The position numbers and the translations under genes were made by a program. A stretch of DNA of 64,000 nucleotides from Hemerocallis citrina (lineage: Eukaryota > Streptophyta > Magnoliopsida > Asparagales > Asphodelaceae), in contig CM030366.1 in assembly GCA_017893485.1 (NCBI GenBank), positions 181,933,981 to 181,997,980 of the forward strand, given 5' to 3'. Every line of letters begins with the position of its first letter. Position 1 is the stretch's first letter. Below the pieces are notes generated by a model, which had not been told where the DNA came from, ran no database searches, and saw only the letters and a list, made by a program, of their open reading frames with translations. This document shows positions 45,729-56,446 of this stretch, in pieces.

Positions 45729-48700
45729 TGTAACTCCTGTTTCCCCGTATTTGTACTTTTATACTGTATTTTGCTCAATTGTACTCTTTCGTCAATTTCA
45801 GATCCTGTATTTTGTTTCAGATTGAATAAAATCATTATTTCGCCTCGACTCAATTTTTTTTTAAACATTTTACCGAATTCATTTGTGTGCACTTTGTGTC
45901 ATTCTTCATGAAGAAATGGCTATTTCTTCTCATTTATCTCTTTATCCCTCATTTTATTGCATTTTGACCAATTCTCCTGTTGGGCCCTATTCAATTCGGG
46001 TACCCTAAAATACCCATTAAACCAAAACCCTACTATTTAAACTCCTTAACCCTAACCCCTAACCCTAATCACTGGATAGACCCTAACCCCTACTGTTAAG
46101 CCGCCGCTAACCTTCTCCCCTCCGCTCTTCTCGCATCGCCAAAACAACCCAATTCCCTACCTCCGATCGCCTCTCCCACCATCACCTTCGATCTCCCTCA
46201 CCGTCACTTCGACCACCCGCTCATCGTCGTCAACCCCACAGCACCACCACCATCAATCGTCAACACCACCACAGAACAACCCCAGAACCCCCACCGCCAT
46301 CACCCATACGCCATTACCCAATTCCTGAACCCATCGTATCTCTCTGCCATTCCATCGTCGTCGTCCCCATTAACCCATATCGCCATTTCCCAATCCTCCA
46401 CCATCCTCGCCATCTCGACACCTCTACCCGTCGCCTCTCATCCTCCGTCGCGTCACCGCACCCCACCGAATCCACCTCCAGCTCTCACCCTCTGTTCGAA
46501 CCCAGAAACAGAGCCGCGCTCGACGCTCGTCGCTTCTCGACGTCGTCCTCCCCTTATCGCCATCAAGCCGTCGCGTCGTCACCGTCGAAGCCATCGCCGG
46601 TCGCCACCGCACCTTCCCTCTCTCTCGCTCGCTGGTTCGTCGAAGAAGAGAACGAAGGAAGAAGAAAGGAGGGATTTGGCGGGATTTGATCTCAACCGTA
46701 GGATCGCGCCAAGATTCGTGCCCCCTGATCGCCATTCCGTGTTTCGCCCACAGCAGATCCGATCCGCTGTCCCGTGTTCTGGCTTGATCCGCTGCGTGGG
46801 AGAGTTCTGATTGGGCGGATCCGGTGTTCCGTGTTCTGGGCGCAGCGAATCCCGTCTCGCCGTTTGCTATTTTGGCGATCTGGTGTGGGGATTTTTGCTC
46901 TTCTATTGGACTTTTTCACGTGCTTCACACGTGCTTTTGGGAGACTTCGCCTGGGAATTTATGATCCCAATTTCTCCATCTAACGGGTCTAATCGTCGTC
47001 AATTAAGGCAAGTATTCCTCTTGTACATATTTTTGTTCTGTACAAGCATTCCTTTAAAATACTACAAATAGTTAGAAATTGTGACTCCTTCTTGACTGTC
47101 GTTGTTGATCAAATATTAAACCTACTCAATTTCATAATCTTAAGAGTCACAATAAATTCATTGTATTATATTACAACTACTTGGACTCATTTTACCCCCT
47201 GAACACATGGACACATAAAATTAAGGAGCCCTAGAGTTGTAGACACATGTTATATCTTACATTTGAAGAACTTGCACCCATTTTACTTGAAAACAATCAT
47301 TACTTGCTGTTTTGACAATCATTTCCCTGTATTTATATCACACAATAACCTAGACGCCTAATAACCAATTTTCAGGTAACCTATACTAGTAAGATATTTC
47401 TACATGTTACTGTCCTGAATCTTGTTATGCTGTTTTGACCCCTTTAACATCAGAATCTGAACCCGAGACCTGAATAGAAAATGTATCTCTAGATGTCTAG
47501 ATATCGATAGCCTGTAGAATTTTCGAATTCGGAGTTACGGTCTAGGAGTTATTGCAGTTTTACTGCAGCTGTATCGGTAGACGCAGTTTCGCAAAACTGC
47601 TGCACACCTTTACTTTGCGAATTAATTTAACTATGTTAACAGTAAGCGTTTGACTTGAAATTTTATATGCAATTGTTGGAAACCCTATAGGACATCCTCA
47701 TTTTTTCTTAGAATTAATTAACGATATTTCGACCCTGTTTCACATGTTTAATCTTCAATGCATAAATTCTACCTGAACACATTAACTATGTAACTCGCTG
47801 GACACATGTTCCCACCACTTTCTCGTTCCTTGTTTCACACACCTGCATGCTTGCTTGATAAGAATTAATAAATGTAATAAGCCGGGGTTAAGGAAAAGAC
47901 CATAGTAGTGGATAATATAGGTAAGTGTACTCGGAAGGGGGCCCGTATTTTCCACTTGATACATGTCTCATGAACTAGTATATTATTATTCGATTCATGA
48001 ACTAGTATATTATTTGATTCATGAACTAGTATATTATAAATCGATTCATGGACTAGTATATTATTGATCCATGAACTAGTATATGTATGATTCATGACTT
48101 GTCTTGCTATGACTCGACACATGAACTAGTTATATGATTACCCGATTCATGAGCATGACTTGCTTGATACTTGATACTTGATACCTGAGTACACCGCCCT
48201 ATAAACTCCATTACTAGGCCTAAACGAAATTGTTTTGACTGTAGCAACCATGTAGTAAAAGTATGGATGCATGAAGTGCTACCTAGATAGTAATAAATAC
48301 AAGACTTGAACATGAAACATGCTAACACGATACTTGACAACTTGATACATGAAACTTGAACTCGATACTTACTCACTTGATACTTGTACTTGACATCTTG
48401 ATACTAGACTTGAGACTTGACACCCGACACTTACTAGATGCTTGTCACTTGAGGTTAGATACCCCTACATGTATACTTGTCACTTGTTCCACCATTAGTG
48501 TTTGTTTACCCAATCTAGTCTCTTGAGTTGTCCTTCCTACTAGTTAATTCTTGAATCTCCATTACTTATTGTAAACCCTATTATATTCTTGTTTCCCATT
48601 ACTTGTACTCGTTTTTACTATTTGTGGCCCTAGCTTGCACAAGGGCATTCTCTCTTGTTTTTTCCTATTTTTCCTTTTTGTATTTATTAAGCAGACTTTG

Positions 48701-49061
48701 GAGACGTGCTACCTGCTGGAATCGGTGAGCAGACATTCTAGGCCTTGCTTGGGAAAAGCTTTCTTCAATCATTTCATTTTGTAATTGAGTTATTTCATTT
48801 GTTGTTGCTTAAGACTTGTAACGGGCTACGTTCCCGAGTTTTACATTTGATCCAGACTTGAAAACTATGTGGACATTATTATTGTTTTCAATTGTTTTCA
48901 GTTGCTTAATAAATTATTCATGCATGCTTGGTGGTATATATATTCGTGATATTCTTGTTGTGATGCTGAGTCGATCCTACAACTTATGGATGATGTTAAA
49001 ATCATTCGCTGGGTTTCGTCACGCGCCTGTATTCCATGTTTTTGGGAAGCGGGGCGTGACA
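45729..49061 (+). repeat. 5' LTR of the non-coding element
   Basis: 3333 bp, tgtaactcctgtttcccc to gcggggcgtgaca. The first third has a C-rich, CpG-rich block (46060-46650) that reads like a leader. At 47960-48120 five or six copies of atgaactagtatatta follow each other. Confidence 0.9.
47960..48120. repeat. Minisatellite in the 5' LTR
   Basis: Repeats of catgaactagtatatta with variable spacers (attcg, tttg, taaatcg). Conserved in the 3' LTR at 54090-54245. Confidence 0.8.
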
Positions 49062-49071
49062 AAGTTTTTAG

Positions 49072-49083
49072 TGGTATCAGAGC
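49072..49083 (+). other. Primer-binding site, initiator tRNA-Met type
   Basis: tggtatcagagc, followed by cagg, ten bases inside the 5' LTR. Confidence 0.88.
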
Positions 49084-49829
49084 CAGGTTTGGCTAATGTG
49101 TTAGTTTGACTAATACATTAGACAGGCTTGACTCGGTCAGGATCAACTCAATATTAAACAGGCCATGCAACCACATGAATAATTTGATAATCAACTCGAT
49201 CTGGACACAAGTCTTATCCCATCCATTTTGATCTCTTCATATTCAATTCTTTGATTCATTACTTCCTTCCTTCTCTCACAGTCATCCTGATTTGTTGATT
49301 CCTTATTGGGTACAATTTACTCTTTCCGTACCCATATTCTTTTGATTCAGGTGCAAGCAATCTCTGATTTTCTGCTTGCCTCGTTGATCCCTTCTTATTC
49401 CAGCTTGTGTGTCGTTCATTGCTTTCCCTGCCTTGCATTCATTTTTATTTGTTGATTCATATTGAGTATCATGTTGGTTATTTCTTCCCTGCTATATTTT
49501 CTTCAATTCCGATTTTGCCCTCGTCCTTCTCCTTCGTGTTCAATTCCTTAATTTTCTTTTGTCCCTTCTAGTCATCCTCATCGTGAACTCTTTATTGGGT
49601 ATAGATTTATTTTTCTCCTACCTATTTTTCTCCTTATAATTATTTTTCCCGAATACTTTGTATATTTCGATGATTAATTATTATATTTATTTCGATCTTC
49701 TATAAAAATATTTCTCAACAAAGATTTTGTTATTCCGAACAATGGTGTATTTTAACTTCACTATTCGTTTTGATCGACTATATATTTCTACTGGATTATT
49801 TTGATAAGACAAATTCTTATTTTGTTGTA
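49084..49829 (+). other. Non-coding leader of the LARD-like element
   Basis: T/C-rich, no ORF of note and no gag motif. Confidence 0.6.
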
Positions 49830-51035
49830 TAACGCTATTATTATTACTATTATTATTATTACCATTATTTTCATCATCATTACTAGTATTGTTATTATTG
49901 TTACCACCATTGATATTCTTATTGTTGTTTCATTGTTTTGTTATTATTGTTAATATTAAATTACTTCCACAAAAATATTGGGCTCGAACTATATTTTGTC
50001 TTGCATTATCACTTTTACTAGTATTGTTAATATTTTAATACTATTGTTATTATTATTATTGTTACCATTCTTTTGCGATTACTGTTATTATTAATATTAT
50101 GATCACTGTTCTTATCATTGTTATTCTTATTGTTAATAGTATCGATATTTTGTTATTATTACTGATATTTTGTTATTATTCGTGTTATTATTTTTATCAT
50201 TACTATTATTATTATTATTAATTTGTTTTGAGCCTGAGCATGCTCAATTTTATATACATTTTACCACTTCGGTGCAACCTAATGTCGAGATGACAAATAT
50301 GCAACTCGATGTCAATCGGGGCAAGTTGCAAATGGATATCGGCGAGGTAAAATATGCAGCCGAATATCCGGACGGCAACCTGCAACCTGATGTCGTGAAG
50401 GCAAACATGCAACTTGATGTTAGGGAGGCAAGATTTTCTACCTATTACTAATTGATATTTCAAAACTCGTTACTTATATAATGAAACTGATGGTAAGGGA
50501 ATATTTTCGTTATTATTGGTATTATTATTATTATTGTCATTTCAATTGATGTTAATATTATTGTTTCGTTACCTTTAGTACTCTTATTATTATTTTATTA
50601 TTATTATTATTACTGTTACTTTATTGATATTATTGTTATTAATGCTATTATTGTTATTAATGCTATTATCATTATTATTATTATCATTATTGATATTATT
50701 TTTAATGTTATCATTATTATTATTATTGCATTATTTTCATAATTGTGTTGAATTCTATTTTGTCATGTATGTATTATCATTATTATTAGTATTGATGATA
50801 TTTTTATTTTTATTATATTATTACTGCCTGTATGATTATGATGATTTTGATTACTGTTACTATTGTTGTTATTATTTTTGTTATTATTATTATTTTTATT
50901 ATGGTCATTATTACTTGTATCATTGTTGTTATTAATATTTTAAATATTATTGTTATTATTATTACATTTTTATTATTATCATTGTTATATTTATTTTTGT
51001 TATTATTATTCTACTACTATTGATATTATTATCAA
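49830..51035 (+). repeat. Degenerate (TTA)n-rich low-complexity block
   Basis: About 1.2 kb of attattattg-like trinucleotides. It is broken at 50224-50455 by GC-richer DNA with four diverged units around atgcaacttgatgt (50296-50430). The unit may be the relic of a coding or tandem sequence; no family recognised. ORFs here are homopolymeric Leu/Ile/Tyr strings, not genes. Confidence 0.8.
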
Positions 51036-51190
51036 CTAGTATTATACACGTGCGTTACACGTGGGGAAAATGGGGAGGGGGAATGAAAAGGACAAAAAAA
51101 AAAAATCTACCAACACATGCGCTGCACGTGTTGACAAAATGACACAATGACAAATGACACTAAGCCCTTCTCCCATTATAATATTAGAGA
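51036..51190 (-). mobile_element. Short non-autonomous Helitron
   Basis: On the minus strand it starts tctctaatattataatggga and ends with a hairpin (cacgtg taacg cacgtg) ten bases before the terminal ctag. Flanks are A and T, the Helitron target, with no duplication. 155 bp; no coding capacity. Confidence 0.68.
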
Positions 51191-51425
51191 TGATATTGTT
51201 GTTGTTATTATTTCTGTTAAAGCCATTAGTTTTGATTTGTATTATATATCTTTTAATTACTTAGATTGAAGCTAAAACTCTATGTTCACCTTGCATTATT
51301 GGTCATCTCTATTTGGAGCCCATATGCTCTTTGAATTTTTGGTGTCTCATTCTTTTCTTTCTGCTCGGATCGTCGCCTGGTGTCACGTGGTCTACAATGA
51401 CACGTCTGGAGCTTGGAATGTCACC
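51191..51425 (+). other. Non-coding interior of the LARD-like element
   Basis: Nothing recognisable apart from a cacgtggtctacaatgacacg stretch just before the tRNA-like segment. Confidence 0.5.
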
Positions 51426-51480
51426 ATCAGAGTGTCGCAACGGAAGCGTGGTGGGCCCGTAACCCACAGGTCTCAGGATC
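51426..51480 (+). pseudogene. Initiator tRNA-Met fragment (first about 55 nt)
   Basis: atcagagtgtcgcaacggaa then gcgtggtgggcccgtaaccc then acaggtctcaggatc. This follows plant initiator tRNA-Met from the acceptor stem through the anticodon arm into the T arm, with about five changes; the anticodon CAT reads CGT. The last part of the T arm and the 3' acceptor strand are missing. The same tRNA is the primer for the element's own reverse transcription. Confidence 0.75.
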
Positions 51481-51846
51481 CCCTTGTTGCGACTAGTCCT
51501 TTGTATTGTTGCTTCCCTCTCTGTTCCTTGTATTCATCCCCATCCGTTGATTCACTGAATGGTTTGATTCTTCCCTGTCTTTTCTCTCATTGATTTCAGT
51601 TCTGCCAACTTCTTATCTTGCTTTATTATCTCGTGTTGTTCTTTCCTTTTGATACCGCCTATTCTCTTTCATGCATTTCATTTGACATCGTTGTTATCCA
51701 CTCCCCTCTTATTTTGGTGTTACCACCAAGTTGACTTTTCTTTGGATCCCTTGTTTGTTACCCTCCCCTAAATTACTTTTACCCTGTCCTATGTACCGCC
51801 TAAGCAAATTTCGAGAACGAAATTTTTGTGTAAGGTGGGTAGGATT
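51481..51846 (+). other. 3' spacer and polypurine tract of the LARD-like element
   Basis: Non-coding C/T-rich DNA, then aaatttcgagaacgaaattt and the purine run aaggtgggtagga (about 51832-51844) beside the 3' LTR. Confidence 0.7.
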
Positions 51847-54800
51847 TGTAACTCCTGTTTCCCCATATTTGTACTTTTATACTGTATTTTGCTTAATTGT
51901 ACTTTTTCGTCAATTTTAGATCCTGTATTTTGTTTCAGATTGAATAAAATCATTATTTCGCCTCGACTCAAATTTTTTTTGATCCTTTTATCGAATTCAT
52001 TTGTGTGCACTTTGTGTCATTCTTCATGAAGAAATAGCTATTTCTTCTCATTTATCTCTTTATCCCCCATTTTATTGCATTTTGACCAATTCTCCTGTTG
52101 GGCCCTATTCAATTTGGGTACCCTAAAATACCCATTAAACCAAAACCCTACTATTTAAACTCCTTAACCTTAACCCCTAACCCTAATCACTGGATAGACC
52201 CTAACCCCTACTGTTGAGCTGCCGCTAACCTTTTCCCCTCCGCTCTTCTCGCATCGCCAAAACAACCCAATTCCCTACCTCCGATCGCCTCACGGCTCTC
52301 CCACCATCACCTTCGATCTCCCTCACCGTCACTTCGACCACCCGCTCATCATCGTCAACCCCACAGCACCACCACCATCAATCGTCAACACCACCACAGA
52401 ACAACCCCAGAACCCCCACCGCCATCACCCATACGCCATTACCCAATTCCCGAACCCATCGTCTCTCTCCGCCATTCAATCGTCGTCGTCCCCATTAACC
52501 CATATCGCCATTTCCCAATCCTCCACCATCCTCGCCATCTCGAAGCCTCTACCCGTCGCCTCTCATCCTCCGTCGCGTCGCCGCACCCCACCAAATCCAC
52601 CTCCCGCTCTCACCCTCTGTTCGAACCCAGAAACAGAGCCGCGCTCGACGCTCGTCGCTTCTCGACGTCGTCCTCCCCTTATCACCGTCAAGCTGTCGCG
52701 TCTTCACCGTCGAAGCCATCGCCGGTCGCCACCGCACCTTCCCTCTCTCTCGCTCGCTGGTTCGTCGAAGAAGAGAACGAAGGAAGAAGAAAGGAGGGAT
52801 TTGGCGGGATTTGATCTCAACCGTAGGATCGCGCTAAGATTCGTGCCCCCTGATAGCCGTTCCGTGTTTCGCCCACAGCAGATCCGATCCGCTGTCCCGT
52901 GTTCTGGCTTGATCCGCTGCATGGGAGAGTTCTGATTGGGCGGATCCGGTGTTCCATGTTCTGGGCGCAGTGAATCCCGTCTCGCCGTTTGCTGTTTTGG
53001 CGATCTGGTGTGGGGATTTTTGCTCTTCTATTGGACTTTTGCACGTGCTTCACACGTGCTTTTGGGAGACTTCGCCCGGGAATTTATGATCCCAATTTCT
53101 CCATCTAACGGGTCTAATCGTCGTCAATTAAGGCAAATATTCCTCTTGTACATATTTTTGTTCTGTACAAGCATTCCTTTAAAATACTACAAATAGTTAG
53201 AAATTGTGACTCCTTCTTGACTGTCGTTGTTGATCAAATATTAAACCTACTCAATTTCATAATCTTAAGAGTCACAATAAATTCATTGTATTATATTACA
53301 ACTACTTGGACTCATTTTACCCCCTGAACACATGGACACATAAAATTAAGGAGCCCTAGAGTTGTAGACACATGTTATATCTTACATTTGATGAACTTGC
53401 ACCCATTTTACTTGAAAACAATCATTACTTGCTGTTTTGACAATCATTTCCCTGTATTTATATCACACAATAACCTAGACGCCTAATAACCAATTTTCAG
53501 GTAACCTATACTAGTAAGATATTTCTACATGTTACCGTCCTAAATCTTGTTATGCTGTTTTGACCCCTTTAACATCAGAATCTGAACCCGAGACCTGAAT
53601 AAAAAATGTATCTCTAGATGTCTAGATATCGATAGCCTCTAGAATTTTCGAATTCGGAGTTAGGGTCTAGGAGTTATTACAGTTTTACTGCAGCTGTGTC
53701 GGTAGACGCAGTTTCGCAAAACTGCTGCACACCTTTACTTTGCGAATTAATTTAACTATGTTAACAGTAAGCGTTTGACTTGAAATTTTATATGCAATTG
53801 TTGGACACCCTATAGGACATCTCCAATTTTTCTTAGAATTAATTAACGATATTTCGACCCTGTTTCACATGTTTAATCTTCAATTCATAAATTCTGCCTG
53901 AACACATTAACTATGTAACTCGCTGGACACATGTTCCCACCACTTTCTCGTACCTTGTTTCACACACCTACATGCTTGCTTGATAAGAATTAATAAATGT
54001 AATAAGCCGGGGTTAAGGAAAAGACCATAGTAGTGGATAATATAGGTAAGTGTACTCGGAAGGGGGCCTGTGTTTCCCACTTGATACATGTCTCATGAAC
54101 TAGTATATTATTATTCGATTCATGAACTAGTATATTATTTGATTCATGAACTAGTATATTATAAATCGATTCATGGACTAGTATATTATTGATCCATGAA
54201 CTAGTATATGTATGATTCATGACTTGTCTTGCTATGACTCGACACATGAACTAGTTATATGATTACCCGATTCATGAGCATGACTTGCTTGATACTTGAT
54301 ACTTGATACCTGAGTACACCGCCCTATAAACTCCATTACTAGGCCTAAACGAAATTGTTTTGACTGTAGCAACCATGTAGTAAAAGTATGGATGCATGAA
54401 GTGCTACCTAGATAGTAATAACTACAAGACTTGAACATGAAACATGCTAACACGATACTTGACAACTTGATACATGAAACTTGAACTCGATACTTACTCA
54501 CTTGATACTTGTACTTGATATCTTGACACTAGACTTGAGACTTGACACCCGACACTTACTAGATGCTTGTCACTTGAGGTTAGATACCCCTACATGTATA
54601 CTTGTCACTTGTTCCACCATTAGTGTTTGTTTACCCAATCTAGTCTCTTGAGTTGTCCTTCCTACTAGTTAATTCTTGAATCTCCATTACTTGTTGTAAA
54701 CCCTATTATATTCTTGATTCCAATTCTTGTTTCCCATTACTTGTACTCGTTTTTACTATTTGTGGTCCTAGCTTGCACTAAGGGCATTCTCTCTTGTTTT

Positions 54801-55239
54801 TTCTTGTTTTTTCTTTTTGTATTTATTAAGCAGACTTTGGAGACTTGCTACCTGCTGGAATCGGTGAGCAGACATTCTAGGCCTTGCTTGGGAAAAGCTT
54901 TCTTTAATTATTTCGTTTTGTAAATGAGTTATTTCATTTTTTGTTGCTTAAGACTTGTAACGGGCTACGTTCCCGAGTTTTACATTTGATCCAGACTTGA
55001 AAACTATGTGGACATTATTATTGATTTCAATTGTTTTCAATTGCTTAATAAATTATTCATGCATGCTTGGTGGTATATATATTCGTGATATTCTTGTTGT
55101 GATGCTGAGTCGATCCTACAGCTTATGGATGATGTTAAAATGGAATTCGTCACGCGCTCGTATTCCATATGGATGCTGTTGTGATGCTGGGCTTCGTCAC
55201 GCGCTCGTATTCCATATTTTTGAGAAGCGGGGCGTGACA
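51847..55239 (+). repeat. 3' LTR of the LARD-like element
   Basis: 3393 bp, nearly identical to the 5' LTR. Near its end (about 55140-55215) it has a local duplication of attcgtcacgcgctcgtatt absent from the 5' LTR, which accounts for most of the length difference. Confidence 0.9.
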
Positions 55240-55244
55240 TGGAA

Positions 55245-55808
55245 TTGCTAGAATTCGGCACGGGTGATCGGAGCATTATCATCCCTCGGGGGTTGCCGAC
55301 TAGTAGGGGAACGAGGCCTTCTTCTATGGTGCTCGGGGGACTCTCTCCGTCTTCGGTGAGGAGGGGACCTCCTATGTTCTCGGTGATGAGGAGATCGCTC
55401 ATTTGGACGTTGTTGGCGGGAGACTCCCTCTTGGGTCCGCCTTTCATCCAAACGGCGACGAAAATCCTCTTCTTTATGCTGATTGTTGAGGGTGTTGCGT
55501 AGGTCATCGGAGGCCCGGGGATTGTGAGATGTCATGGAGTTGGTAGAGGGGTTGTGTACGGAGACGTGGTCAGGTTGGAGAGGTTGTTTCTGAGGATTGG
55601 GACGGGAGCCCCCCGCACCGGCATTCTGAGGCCCAGTTTGACCCGGAGGGGGCTGAAGATTCTAAAGAGGAGGTTGGTCCTGCAGCGGGGCTTGGTTGGG
55701 CTGAGGAGGGAGGCCCTGCGGCTGGACTGTTTGGAGAGGGATCTCCTGCGGTTGAGGAGGAGTAGGTCCACGGTTGGACCCCCTGGATCTAAGTTTTCTT
55801 GGAGGCAT
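55245..55808 (-). pseudogene. N-terminal part of Retand gag
   Basis: From the ATG 55808-55806 (MPPRKLRSRGSNRGPTPP), Pro/Gln-rich, with a TAG near 55660. It continues to DDLRNTLNNQHKEEDFRRRLDERRTQ in pieces and an Arg-rich run (HRRRPRSPTSRQPPRDDNAP), ending at ITRAEF where the LARD-like element is inserted; the next codons are at 45723. The start follows the primer site by about 50 bp. Confidence 0.78.
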
Positions 55809-55856
55809 GGCTGGAGATGATCTTGACCAAGGGAAGAGGAAGAAGTGCTATTCGTG

Positions 55857-55879
55857 GGTTCCCATAGACGGCGTCAATC
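55857..55879 (-). other. Primer-binding region of the 32-kb Retand element
   Basis: Minus strand: gattgacgccgtctatggga directly inside the 5' LTR. It corresponds to the ttggcaccgtctgtgggaac of the left copy, with a few changes. Confidence 0.7.
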
Positions 55880-56446
55880 TGTTACCGTTAAATCTGGTAT
55901 GGGGGCAAACAGATAGTATTTGTGGATTTTTAGGAAAACCGAATAGCAAAAACCTGAAATCTTCTCGCCGGAGTTTGACCGTTGACTCCCGCCGTTTACC
56001 TCCAAAAAGTGCAAGACACCGGGATAGATCCCGGCGATGCATCCTCCGACGCTCAAGTCAGTAATCAGAAAAGATTATGAAAGAGCATAAACTGGCAAAA
56101 GATTGATTACCTCCTAATGGTGGTGGACGGGGTGTATTTATAGCCGCCTTTGGGATCAGATTAGGAATGTAATCCCTAATTTCCCAGTGAAAGGATAGAT
56201 GTGAATCAGAGCCGTTGATTAGGATTAATCAGAAACCCAAATTCTATCCTGTTGGACCGGGTCCGTTTTGGTTTGGACCCGTACCCAGTTGAGGTGGATC
56301 CGTTTGCAGGTTACTGGGCTTTTGGAAAGAAGACCCAGTACCTGCTTCAGACCCGTTTGTAGGTGAAATTACCGTTTTATCCCTGAGCTTTAAGATTCGC
56401 GCCTAATTTGGATGGTTCCGATTTAACCCGATTTTTAGCCATATCA
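55880..56446 (-). repeat. 5' LTR of the 32-kb Retand element
   Basis: 567 bp, tgttaccgttaaatctgg to tttttagccatatca. Same length as its partner but with many point differences. A TATA box on the minus strand lies at 56136-56142. Confidence 0.9.

Larger units (their letters stand above)
45729..55239 (+). mobile_element. Non-coding long-LTR retrotransposon (LARD-like, chromovirus type)
   Basis: 9,511 bp with 3.3-3.4-kb LTRs (45729-49061, 51847-55239), duplication tggaa (45724-45728, 55240-55244), initiator-Met primer site and a purine tract, but no gag or pol in its 2.8-kb interior. The sequence before the 3' LTR (atttcgagaacgaaattttt then gtaaggtgggtaggat) is the form seen in Tekay/Del chromoviruses, which suggests the helper family. 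It sits in the Retand gag; the other Retand copy shows the empty site near 1300. Confidence 0.88.
24436..56446 (-). mobile_element. Retand-like Ty3/gypsy element, 32 kb with two nested insertions
   Basis: Two 567-bp LTRs (24436-25002, 55880-56446) in the same orientation, flanked by gtttc (24431-24435) and gtctc (56447-56451), a 5-bp duplication with one change. Gag, protease, RT and integrase read on the minus strand; between integrase and the 3' LTR lie tandem arrays and a plus-strand gene. That layout is characteristic of the Tat/Retand branch. Without the Sirevirus (34270-44122) and the non-coding LTR element (45729-55239) it is about 12.6 kb. The LTRs differ visibly at many sites, so it is older than the elements nested in it. 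Confidence 0.87.

Noticed and set aside
46035..46090. ccctaaccctaatc runs resembling plant telomere repeats
   Set aside because: Only two or three imperfect units, present in both LTRs of the LARD-like element (also about 52165), so part of the LTR, not a telomere.
47782..48376. Minus-strand ORFs repeated at 53907-54501
   Set aside because: They lie in both LTR copies and translate the ctagtatatta minisatellite.
50624..51023. ORFs rich in Leu, Ile and Tyr suggesting membrane proteins
   Set aside because: Direct translation of the TTA-rich low-complexity tract.
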